Part shown: in pieces, positions 44,446 to 54,486 of the stretch | How positions within the stretch are numbered: the stretch's first letter is position 1 | How the letters are laid out: each line of letters starts with the position of its first letter | NCBI GenBank assembly: GCA_021307315.1 | Contig: JAJSPD010000007.1 | Location: forward strand, 930,001-994,000 | Source: Bisporella sp. PMI_857 | Lineage: Eukaryota > Ascomycota > Leotiomycetes > Helotiales > Helotiaceae | DNA length: 64,000 nucleotides | Direction: 5' to 3' | Translations under genes and position numbers: made by a program | Notes under the pieces: model-generated | What the model was told of the DNA's origin: nothing | Seen by the model: only the letters and a program-made list of their open reading frames with translations | Database searches by the model: none

Positions 44446-47365
44446 ATGGAGAAGTTTGAGAATCCACTAGAAGTTCAAAGCGAGTCGGATGCTGCAGTGT
44501 CTATATTTGGGGATGCGCTGGAGGAGCAGAGGCGTATCCTCGGACTGAAGAAAGCGGAGGCCTCACAGGGGCCTAAATTCACATCACCACAGAGAAACCA
44601 AGGTGGTGAGGACAATGCCACGGCAATATTCAACGACGTTCTAGACGAGAAGGGCCGGATCCTCACCCAGGATTGTCCACGCACCATGTCAGCTTCAATT
44701 AATGTCAGCGTCCTGCAAGGAAGTAAGACGGAAGCATGCGAAGAGTCGACAATATTTGTGGACGTGATCGATGAAAAGATGTATATTCTTGGAGACGGAC
44801 ACCAAGAGAGAGACCACTTCGCGTCCCGGCTTGGGAATCATGACGAGTTTGGCGAGGTGCCTGCGATCTTTGAGAACGTGCTAAACGAGAGGGACATTGC
44901 TGGTGAGGAATGGGCAAACGCCTTCTCATCGTCGAGCAACGTCATCTCCCCTCCTGGGGATCAGGAGAAGTCGAATAAAGCAACATCGATATTTGAGGGT
45001 GCGTTGGATGGAAAGAGGTATATCCTTGGCGAGAAGCCTACTGTGGATTATGTTGCGGTGACATTCGAGGATCCGCTAGACGAAGCAAGGCGACAAATCA
45101 TCAAGCGGCATCCGGCCGCATTTCAACCCCCAAGCAAATTGAACCTTGCCTTGAGGTGCGAGCTCTGTCAAAATATTACGATAGACAAATGTCTCGGAGA
45201 TTTGGAGCCTAGGACGGGCGTAAAGAGTATAAGAACCGAAGGGAGCGTTGGATACTGGCATCACAACAGCTTCCAGGATCTCTGCCAAGCCGTTAAGGCT
45301 GGATGCGATCTGTGCAAGTTGATTAGAAGTTTGATCCTCCAGTCTGGTACGGACGAGTCAATACTTCTTTCCATTGAAGAAACCCACGAGAATATCCCCG
45401 TCATTATACGCGCGGACCGGTATTTGCACGGCCTCATCCGAGGGGGTAAGGAGAATGTGGCCAGTCATTTGACCATCCAGCTGGGTCTGGAGCCTGCAAC
45501 GTACAAAGACTACAAGGACAAGCTAAAGGGAGACCTACCTGTCGTGACTCTACAAATATTCACTTACCCCGGTATGTTGTCTCGCATCGAAAATATTTCA
45601 AGTTCGCCCAGACTGACTAGAGTAAGATGACCATGCAGCTAGAGACCCAATGATTACCGGCAGACCTATTGCATTGGAAACGAACTCTGTAGCTTGTTTT
45701 GAATTTATTGATGCCTGGCTGATGCAATGTGCTGGTACACACAATAGGTGTCCTGGCAGAAATCCTACTGTCCTCCCAACGAGAGTTATCGATGTTGGAC
45801 CTCCAGACGAATCGCGAGAGCCTAGACTCTACATCACCAGTGAGGGAGAGACCGGTATATACGTTGCTCTCAGCCATTGCTGGGGGAAGCGACCCACACT
45901 TGTCACTAAATTGGCGACCCTGGATGCAATGATCAAGAAGATCCCTTTTCGCTCAATCCCGAAAACATTCGCCGACGCAATACATGTTACGCGAAGGCTC
46001 AATATTCGCTTCCTCTGGATTGATTCCCTGTGTATCATCCAAGATTCGCCCCCAGACTGGGCAATTGAGTCTACTAAAATGAGGGACGTGTATGCCAACT
46101 CGTTTCTGACTATTGCGGCTGCAATGGCAGCAGACAGTCACCAAGGATTCCTTGGAAAGAGATCCGAGAGCCTTCTGGAGCCTAATGTGGCATTGGTACA
46201 CTACCCTCCAGATTCGGACCAGAGTGGGACAGTGTATCTTAGGCCTGACAGCGACGGTTGGTCGAGGTCAGTCACGGACGGCATCTTATCGCGACGGGCC
46301 TGGACCTTTCAGGAACGCCTGCTATCTCCGCGTATCCTGTACTTTGGGGCCAGCCAAGTATTTCTTGAATGCAATTGCCAGTCTGCCTCAGAAGGCTTTG
46401 CCTTTGGAGCGACGTCGACACCGGGTGAACCTGGAATGGACGGCATTTCTAAGAATATAATTCACGACTGGGAGAGTCATGGGTTTATTTTCTTCTCTTA
46501 TCCCCTTAGTCGATGGTACCATTGTGTGGAAGAATATACGCGACGCAACTTGACCTATTCCTGGGACAAACTCATCGCGATTTCTGGAGTGGCTCGCGAA
46601 ATCTCCCGTAAATCACCCTCGCTTCAAAACCCGGATGCATATCTCGCTGGACTGTGGAGGGCAGACATGCTCCGAGGACTTCTCTGGGAGCCTGTTAGGC
46701 AAATGGAACTCCGACCCGTAGATCCGTATCGAGCTCCATCTTGGAGCTGGGCCGCACTTGATGGACCAATTATGTGGGATTGGGGAGGTCTCGACCGCCT
46801 GCATCCGGGAACCGGGGCCGTGGTGGTAAAAACGGTGGTTAACCTTTTTGAGAGGGACCCCTTTGGTCAAGTACGAGGTGGATCCATCACGATAAGAGGA
46901 CCAGTCCGGGCGGGCGTGTACTTTGGGAGCATCGAAGGGAAAGCAGGACCGACAATGGGTTCCGGACGGATATCTGGGGATGGCACAGACGCTCACAATC
47001 GGATTTACTCTCTCTATGAGCCAACCGAAAAAGAACATACATGGCGTACGTTTTGTTCCTGCGTTTTGGACCAAAATCCGGGCACCGAAGGTACCTGGTT
47101 TGCACTCCTACGGATTGGGAACTGGGCACGCGTCGTCTCTACAGAGGGCCAGTCCTTGGAAAGCATGGATGGTGATTCTGCAGAAACCCCCACCCAATAC
47201 AGCTTTCACTATCGTAGCGCACGAGCAGAGTACACCGCTTTCGCACTGGTTCTTCAAGAAGAAATTAGTCGGGAACCTATAAAGCGGTGGAGACGAGTAG
47301 GTATTTCAAAATTGGATCCGTCATGTTTTGAGGATCAGAAAATAGTCGACATAACTATTATATAG
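44446..47365 (+). CDS. HET-domain protein with six N-terminal motif repeats (950 aa, two exons)
   Basis: Exons are 44446-45571 and 45639-47365; the 67-bp GTATGT/TGCAG intron joins in phase. The HET core is clear: YVALSHCWGKRPTLVTKL (near residue 450), FRSIPKTFADAIHVTRRL, FLWIDSLCIIQDSPPDW and YANSFLTIAAAM, then RAWTFQERLLSPR and PSWSWAALDG. HET domains trigger cell death in heterokaryon incompatibility. A cysteine pair region (CELCQNITIDKC) precedes it. The first 220 residues hold six imperfect copies of a 17-residue motif, consensus A-T-x-I-F-x-D-V-L-D-E-K-x-x-I-L-G, at about 17, 58, 100, 137, 179 and 203, spaced about 40 residues. I do not know this arrangement from described HET proteins. 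The gene looks intact. Confidence 0.85.
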
Positions 47366-47430
47366 GTACAGCATCATTCTGCTTGTGAGAGTTTGAGTCA
47401 AGGCGTATATTGATTCTAGATACAAGACGT

Positions 47431-47471
47431 AGCGCGAGGAATCAAAAAGAAGATTGGCGATTCCTCGCGCT
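47431..47471. other. Perfect 13-bp inverted repeat after the HET gene
   Basis: AGCGCGAGGAATC (47431-47443) and its complement (47459-47471) flank a 15-nt loop, 66 bp after the HET stop codon. It could be a mini-element, a duplicated border or a structured 3' UTR. Confidence 0.7.
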
Positions 47472-47476
47472 TTTAA

Positions 47477-48370
47477 AGAACTGAAACACGCAATATCACC
47501 TCACACGCCGGCGTCTCTCCCCTATACATTGCGGCCGAGCTTAGAAGTGAATCGATCGTAAAGCATCTTCTTACATATGGTGCAGACGTCCGTGCCAAAG
47601 CAAGCGAACATGGAAATCTCACTTCGCTTCACGCTGCTATGTCCGGCGGCGACGAAACAACCGTCAAGTACTTGATCGACAGAGGAGCAGATGTCAATGC
47701 CCTCGATTCTCGGGGCGACACACCACTGCACGACGCGACGCGACAAGGCAACGTGAACATGGTTCCGATACTCTTACGGGCTGGAGCAAACATCAATGTC
47801 GCTAATACACGGCTCATAACACCCCTTCAACGTGCCATTCTCAACGATTTGCCCGATACGCGAGAAAATTGCTCGAGAATGGTGCCGACCCGAACATCCG
47901 TGATGAGGATGGCGACACCGCTCTCACTGCTGCAATACTCATGAGCAGCAGCCTGGAGCTGGCCACAGAGTTGCTGAATAAAGGAGCAGATTTCAATGCT
48001 CTTAATGGGTCGGAAATGACGCCATTGACGTTCGCACTGCGCTCGCACTGGGCAAAGGATTTCTTGCAGTTGTTGATTGATAGAAAACCAGATGTCCTGA
48101 TGTGTGGTGACAGTAAGATCACGGTTCTACATAGAGTCGCAGCCGAGACACCCAATGCGAACATTGAGAGTGTTTTACAGCTACTGCGATACGGAAAGGA
48201 CCGTCTCAACGTCCGCGATTTTGAAGGCCAAGCACCAATCCACCATGCCGCGAAGCGTGGTCGTACGCAGATGTTGAAGGCACTCCAATCTCATGGCGCC
48301 GATATCGTGGCCACAGATACGCAGGGGCGGACAGCCATGCATCATGCCGTTCAGTCAATGCCTGCTGATG
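47477..48370 (+). pseudogene. Ankyrin-repeat tract, frameshifted and without ends
   Basis: About seven ankyrin repeats in two frames. Frame one has SPLYIAAELRSESIVKHLLT, GADVNALDSRGDTPLHDATR and GNVNMVPILLRAGANINVAN. Near 47848 the frame changes by one base, and frame two continues ARKLLENGADPNIRDEDGDT, NKGADFNALNGSEMTPLTFA and GQAPIHHAAKRGRTQMLKAL. There is no start: a TAA lies just upstream at 47474. The repeats stop abruptly at HHAVQSMPADDFAE, where the sequence becomes the antisense of another frame. Such tracts are usually the C-terminal sensor region of fungal NLR-like proteins; here the rest is missing. Confidence 0.75.
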
Positions 48371-48671
48371 ACTTCGCTGAGCATTGTTTCTGTGCTTCTT
48401 CTAACTCTTTCTTCAGCCTCTCCACTTCATCAACGGTTTCTATAAGCTGCATGCTTTCAGTATCTCTTTCTTTTACTCCTTCCTTTTGCGCGCGAGTTGT
48501 TATGGATGATTCTGCACGATGTTCAAGCTTCTCGCTATTGCGAATCTTCTTGATTGGAAATTGCTCTTGCCTTGACTCGGGATCTGGTAAGTCATCGCTA
48601 GCACGAAGACGTTTGGTTGCAAGAGGTGTAGAAGCAAAAAGACTCGCCTGTTGCATAGAGTCTTTAGCCAT
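48351..48671 (-). CDS. Short charged protein with a C-terminal helix (106 aa)
   Basis: Starts MAKDSMQQASLFASTPLATK, has a basic patch (KRLRASDDLPDPESR, then PIKKIRNSEK) and a heptad-like end (VDEVERLKKELEEAQKQ). It resembles the N-terminus of a larger nuclear or coiled-coil protein cut off at the ankyrin tract. I do not recognise a family. The last 20 bp overlap the ankyrin relic on the other strand. Confidence 0.4.
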   Translation of the reverse strand: MAKDSMQQASLFASTPLATKRLRASDDLPDPESRQEQFPIKKIRNSEKLEHRAESSITTRAQKEGVKERDTESMQLIETVDEVERLKKELEEAQKQCSAKSSAGID

Positions 48672-49829
48672 GATTGTGTTGGAAATTTGAGACGTGAAAT
48701 TGTGTTTTTCCGAATAGCTTAGCTTTCATCCGCAAGTGAAGAATTGAATGGAGACGTATAGGTAAATCAACGCTAGAAATGAAGAACGAGCATCAAGCAA
48801 CATCTTTCATAGAACATCACTTTGTTATTTCTTTTTTTCGCTTGTACTACCGCTCGCCCTTGCTTTCGAGACTCTTACGGTTATATGGACGTGTAGGATG
48901 AAGCAAAAGTTGACATATCATATCGTCCCCTTGGTCATACAAATCATGTGTATAAAATGTGCACTAGCTGGAGCTCTGTTCCTTGTCTTTCTGTCGTTGC
49001 TTCAACGAAGCTTCTATAGACGATTGATTTAACTTCATGGTATAGCAGCCGAGGATAGGGTACGAAGTTATGGTAGTAGTTTTAGACTTAGGAATATATT
49101 AACCTGGTTGACCAACTGTCCTTTCCCTGCCACAGTATCTGTACGAGTTCAATGAATTGTTATAATGGTTCCTGTTGTGGCACAAGAGGCCTGCACCACG
49201 CACCCTTTACCCGCGTTTTGAGCCGCATAATCCTGGCTTGATTGATTACCTAGGAGTCATTGGCGTGTTTGCCATCGCCAAGAACATTAAGGGAACCCGG
49301 TGACTGTGATTGTAGCTCTAGTAGTACCGGATACACTAATTAGACCCGCTAAATAAGACAATAAAGTAAAGTTTACGGTCGCATTATCTTGTTGTTCAAT
49401 AGATCCTCTTTATATTCGAAATCGTCTGTGCGGCCCATCTTTGGTGGGCAAAAATATGAAGACAAGTTTGGGTGTCATTTAAATGCGAAATGCGAAAGTG
49501 GAGAATAAAAAGAACAATTTTTCTATAGACTCTTCTCTGCTGTGCGGACTGGACCCTTGTCAAGCTGAACAGCTATTATCGATAGCTGGATTGCTAATGC
49601 GATATATCTTGGCACGGCTAGGAAACGAGCAGATCTGCAATGGCACTGCATGAAAACCATACGATGCGTATACAAAAGCAAATAAGATAACCTTAAGTAA
49701 AAATTGATGTTTAATCAACAAGAAAGCCAATATAGCATTTACCGACTGGTAACTGAATAAAATCCTAATCAATTTGCTATCATATTCCAACTGACTTGAA
49801 CCATTTCTTCAAAGTCTTATCACCTAACA
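48672..49829. other. No supported gene
   Basis: AT-rich, with frames shorter than 80 codons and no motif. Confidence 0.4.
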
Positions 49830-51259
49830 TCAATTGTCAGGGATCCAATCCTGGATTCGCAGGCCCCCAATCTGTCCAGTTGTGAGATTATAAAAAGCCC
49901 TCGTGCTCATTTCATCGGAGTCTCGAAGGAGTTGCTCATTAGCGGTTGAATTTCGAGCACGAGTATGCACAATCTTGGGCTGCACGTGGCCTCTCTCAGT
50001 GGCCGTGGATAATGAACGACGGGGTTGTGTGATATCGCGCTTCGCGCCCTTCTGACCGCGGTCCTCAAGACCTTTGTCGTTGAGTGGCGAGGGTAGTCTT
50101 TGTCGTTTTGCTGGCCGTATGTCCTCGTCTTCCTCGTCCTCAGGATTGTCTGAGCAGTCCTCTTCCTCTCTAGTGTGCAAGCATTCTCCCATAGCCAGCT
50201 CATCGAGCTCTTTATCCTCTCCTTTCAACTCACTCCCTTCTCTATGCTGCTGCTGTCGTTGCATCTCTATCCCTCCGTTGATCCCACTATGTCCTCCTCC
50301 CCTTCTCCCTCTGCCCCTTGTTGCGCTACCAAAGTCTTCTTCTCACACTCGTCTGAGGCACACACACTTGAAAGTATAGACTGAAAGCAGGGTGTGGGAT
50401 CCTCTGATATGCCTTGTACATTTCATCCTTGCCGTGCGGATTGACATGCGATGACCCAGCTAAGCCTTCCTGCTCTATCGGAGGAAGTGGACGCTGGTCA
50501 TCATCGACCCAGCGCCTGTCCTCAACATCCCACCATGCTTCGCGACAAGGTAGAGCAACCCGCCCGGTGGTTGGACCGGGGCGGGCTTCAGAATCCGCCT
50601 CAGGACTGTGTGGTTCGTCATCTTCGAGGATTACCGGACTATCTGCGTATCGTTAGGGGATTGCTTGTAACGGTGATAGGAAGCTGGCATACCTCGAGTG
50701 CCTTGGCTATCGTCTACACTCTCAGCTAATATAGGCTGTGGTAAACTGCGATGGCTTCCATTTGTGTTGAGAGTCCATTCCTCGGAATACTGGAGGGTGT
50801 GTCCTTCTGCCGAAATCTCTTTACGCGAAGGCGGATATGTGATATCTTCCATAGGTGGTAATTCGTCGTCTGCTGCGCCGTCGCAAGTTTTGGGGTCGTG
50901 AGCGTGGTCTGTGATTTCCACAATTGATTAGATGAGTTCTTTCCTGTGATATTCTCTCGAATCGTACCTTGAGCATTGACTCTGTCAGGGACCAGCTTGG
51001 CTGTAGAGTCATGCCCTCGAGCCGCTGCAACTGAGTAGTTGGATAGGTCGCTCCGCTTGGATGATGGATTGGTATTTTGGTACTGTGGCACGGGCTGGTA
51101 CCGAGAGTTGGTTGCAGTAGCAGACCTCCGGCGTTTCCTTGTATTCTTGAACTTCTCTGAACGGGGCTTCAACTTCGTACTGTAATGTACCTGCAGTGTC
51201 CCCTGACGACCTTCTCCTTTATCTTCCCCTCTCCTCCGCGCGACCTTCCGTCTCACCAC
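49830..51259 (-). CDS. Hypothetical low-complexity nuclear-type protein (multi-exon, 5' end unclear)
   Basis: Coding-like pieces on the - strand join in phase. A basic piece is KFKNTRKRRRSATATNSRY, ending at a GTACGA donor. After a 59-bp intron with a CTAATC branch site come HDPKTCDGAADDELPPMEDI and SRKEISAEGHTLQYSEEWTL. After a GTATGC intron comes SPVILEDDEPHSPEADSEAR, and finally, via an uncertain splice, an acidic/basic piece (CSDNPEDEEDEDIRPAKRQR) ending GLRIQDWIPDN. KRRR and AKRQR look like nuclear signals. No ATG is available in frame at the 5' end, where the sequence enters the dispersed repeat at 51206-51377. I recognise no domain. It may be a gene whose start was replaced by the repeat. 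Confidence 0.45.
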
Positions 51260-51377
51260 ATCTTCTCATGGCTGTGGAGCAGTCAGAGGGGCTATGGAAC
51301 AAAGAGGTCTTCATCTCACACTGCTAACTTCTCCAAAGATTCACACTTGAACCAGTATCCTTCGAACAACAACCGGA
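51206..51377 (+). repeat. Dispersed repeat, inverted partner of 32023-32172
   Basis: Nearly identical to the complement of 32023-32172, with about 20-22 extra bp in the middle. It overlaps the beginning of the hypothetical gene on the - strand. Confidence 0.85.
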
Positions 51378-51799
51378 GAAGCCTCTATAATATATCGTCA
51401 AATAGAATAGATAAATATAGATTGTAGAGGTTGAATGATAATATTGGTGGTGGATGATGATCCTCGTACAGGAAGCAAAAGCTTAGATACAGGTCAATCC
51501 CTTTGGGGTCACATGACTAGCCGCTCATGTGATTTCATTCTAGTTCACCAATCACAACATCTCTTGCATGCTGGGAGTATTGTGGCCTGAGGCTACAAGG
51601 CTGAATTGTTGGCTAGGATAAGAATCGATGCACCTGCACATTACGGCATTGCTGATATTGGATCTGTCTATTTGCTGAAAGAGGATATCAGAGTCGAGCA
51701 TACTACCTCAAAATAATCCATCTCAAACTCTAACTTATTAAATTTGAGATATCAAAATTGACATTTCGTGAATCGAAAACGCGCAATGATTAGCCCTCC

Positions 51800-52345
51800 A
51801 TCCAAATTGTGAGAAAGACGACATTGTGGAAAAATGCGTTGTCGCCATCTATAAATAGTATGTTGGTACTCGAAGATCCGAGAACAGGACATCTCAAAAT
51901 CGTACATTCCAGATCTCGATTTTTGGATTGATGCCTTCATATTTGAGAACAAGTAGTTATGTCCTGGCGGAGACCTGATGCATTGAACCAATCATAAGCG
52001 AGAACAGTCTCGGTTCTAATTTATTACCGAGGTATGTTATTGGTTAGTTACCCGTTCGGCTGTGCATTCTCCAATCCAATCGTAAACGTTGTGCAAAATG
52101 TGTTGTGGCTATCTAAAAATAGAATGGTGGTATCTCGAAGATCTGAAAACAGAACATCTCAAATCGTAAATTCCAGATCTGGATTTTTGGATTGATGCCT
52201 TTATATTTTAGAACAGTAGTTATGAAGCGCGTTTCCAGAAAGCTGTTCTAGGACGGTGACCTGATGCATTGAACCAATCATAAGCGAGAACACTCTTGGT
52301 TCCCATTATTACCGAGGTATGTCATTGGTTAGTTACCGTTCGGCT
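51800..52345. repeat. Tandem direct duplication of about 270 bp
   Basis: Two units, about 51800-52065 and 52085-52345, share ATTTTTGGATTGATGCCTT, ATGCATTGAACCAATCATAA and TTACCGAGGTATG blocks at roughly 80 percent identity. The second has a 30-bp extra piece (near 52225). No coding frame is seen. Confidence 0.8.
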
Positions 52346-53315
52346 GTGCATTTCGGTATCCTAGGATATTGAAATGCTTCACACATTCTGAGCCCAGCCA
52401 GCCAGAGAGGTTGCTGACACAGCCTCTCTGGTGAGCACCTGCTGTATATACTCTTCTCACGGCCAGAGTCGAAGAAGACAGCTTGTGCTGGTAAGTTCGA
52501 ATCCTGCGGCTGCCAACCCATCATGCTCAAGATAATAGCGTGGCCAGTAGAGCGATAGATATGCGAGTAGCAACGGCAGCTTTGAAAGCGACCGCGACTC
52601 GGTCTCGGATTGTCCTTAGGGCCTGACAGTTCACGCGCGGCTCCGGTCATAGTTGCAGATAGGATTGTGCTGGGGAACGATCACGGGCGGTGATCAGCAT
52701 TGGAGGAAAGTAACCGCAGTGAAGCGTTCTTGCAAGCAGGCAGCAACTCGAGGTTTTTCTACCTCAACACGGCCTCAATTGGACCCCCAGATCTCAGATG
52801 CGGTAACATTATACACAATACAACACAATAAACACACAATTCTGTGGACCTGGGAGAGCATTACTACTTACTGTAACTGCAGCCCTACCTGGCAGATTCT
52901 CCAACCCTCATTAAAACGACATCATCAATTTACAGAGCATACAGAAGGCACTTGAGCCACACCGGGCACACACAGTCACACAATTTTGGGGGAGTCAGGG
53001 TCTTGCGGGGTTTGCATTTGCCGGGGTATAAAGTATTTGCTGATGCAGTGCATAAGAGGCAATATGTTGTTCGACCTTGGGGGTCCTGGCATACTCACTC
53101 GTGAGCAAAAGAGTAGGATCCGGAAGTCGATAGCTTCAATACAGGTTTGTGGAACTCCTACCATTATTTTAGCGGAAGATACTGCTCTACTCGACTTCTC
53201 TCTATATTAGCTGCAAGCGTACCAGGAGCGTCGAATCCACAGATATCTTGTTTCAAAAAACCCGACATGAGCTGTATACACCTTGCTGCTAATGTCCGAT
53301 GCGCTTGCTTCTCCT
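52346..53315. other. No supported gene
   Basis: Frames such as 52333-52650 (-) and 52986-53210 (+) lack motifs. A GTTCGAATCC box near 52497 was considered as a tRNA T-arm and rejected. Confidence 0.4.
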
Positions 53316-53660
53316 CTACCTGAAAATTTTGATCTCTACACCTATTTTTGTCTGTTCCGTGGCCTTCTCCCCTGCTGTGAGCACGAGAGTGCTTTGGGGG
53401 TTAGTGAGGTAAAGAAGGGTGAAGGTTGCTCTTTCGTTCAAACGATACCAATTCTTATTGTGGAGCCTTGCGTTTCGATCTTCAGACACACAGTCCTTCT
53501 TTGTGAATTCATTAAGGTTGGTTTCGAGGATAACGAGCTCTGCTTGTAGATAGAGCAGATTACAGGCGTTGAGAGTCGAAAAGCGGCGGTATATCCCTAA
53601 CTGAGGATAGGTACCCTGAAGGGCAGCAAGTTTTGGATAGCCCTCAGGCGATATTTCCAT
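53316..53660 (-). pseudogene. N-terminal part of a DUF6594 protein
   Basis: Begins MEISPEGYPKLAALQGTYPQ, then YRRFSTLNACNLLYLQAELV and LETNLNEFTKKD. The GYPxLA start and the RF..L..RNLLYLQ.EL..LE helix are diagnostic for the N-terminus of DUF6594 proteins. After about 75 residues the match is lost and the frame runs into NPQSTLVLTAGEKATEQ and stops. The helical middle and the three transmembrane helices are absent here; a C-terminal part lies at 40854-41389 on the same strand. Confidence 0.6.
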
Positions 53661-54486
53661 CCTAGCGGACCTACCTAAAGGGAACTATTATTTGAGCTGG
53701 AAAAGGAGGGTGGCGAGTTTGCAAATTGAACGGGATTGAAGTGCAATCTACCCTTGCGACAGCTCCATAACAAACGAAGATGAGATAACTTATGCTTAAC
53801 AGGACGACCCGAGTTCAGGTGTGCAGACACACAAGCCTGTTGAGAGCCTCATCATCGGGCGTAACTTGCTGCTCTGCCTTGCGGCTCCAATATTGCTATA
53901 ATGGCTTTGCAGCAGAAATAAGTGGTATAGAAACTGGAGACCTTCGAAGAGCGACGAGCATCAAGAAGACCTGGAAATTTGATAGAGGAGTGATGGAGAG
54001 CTGGCATTTTGAACGATAGAGCCTGGTTCTTTTGCTTCGTAACCTCGTGTCCTTGATGGTGTTTTTGGAGAGGCCACGCCAAGGATGAGGCCGAAGGCTG
54101 TAAGTTAACAGCTGGCTCACCAGGGCGGACAGGATTCGTGCGTCGACATAAGCTTGGCACCACAAAACCAATGCGCAGTTATGTAGCCTCCTTCAGCGGG
54201 CGCAAACCACTTCATAGCGATGATGCTTGCTAGCAACATAAGCCATGCTGCGTGGTGGTGCGGCTTTGACTCTAAGCATCGGAGTAAGGCGAAGGGGTTC
54301 GGGTATTCCAACAACCGCCATGAAAGGTCATGTACTCTTGGAAGTCTGACTTCGTTCTCAAATTATTAAAGAGCATACCGTACCGCAGGGGCAATAGCAG
54401 AAGCACCATGAAACGTACGTGAAATTCTGAAGTCGGGCCATTTAAATTTATGGAGTTCAACATCTGTAATAATCAAGAGAACCCAC
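53661..54486. other. No supported gene
   Basis: Short overlapping frames only. This is the 3' flank of the second HET gene. Confidence 0.4.

Noticed and set aside
52480..52515. GTTCGAATCC box resembling a tRNA T-arm
   Set aside because: The flanking stem does not pair well, and no matching acceptor 5' strand, D-arm or anticodon arm can be drawn upstream or on the complement.
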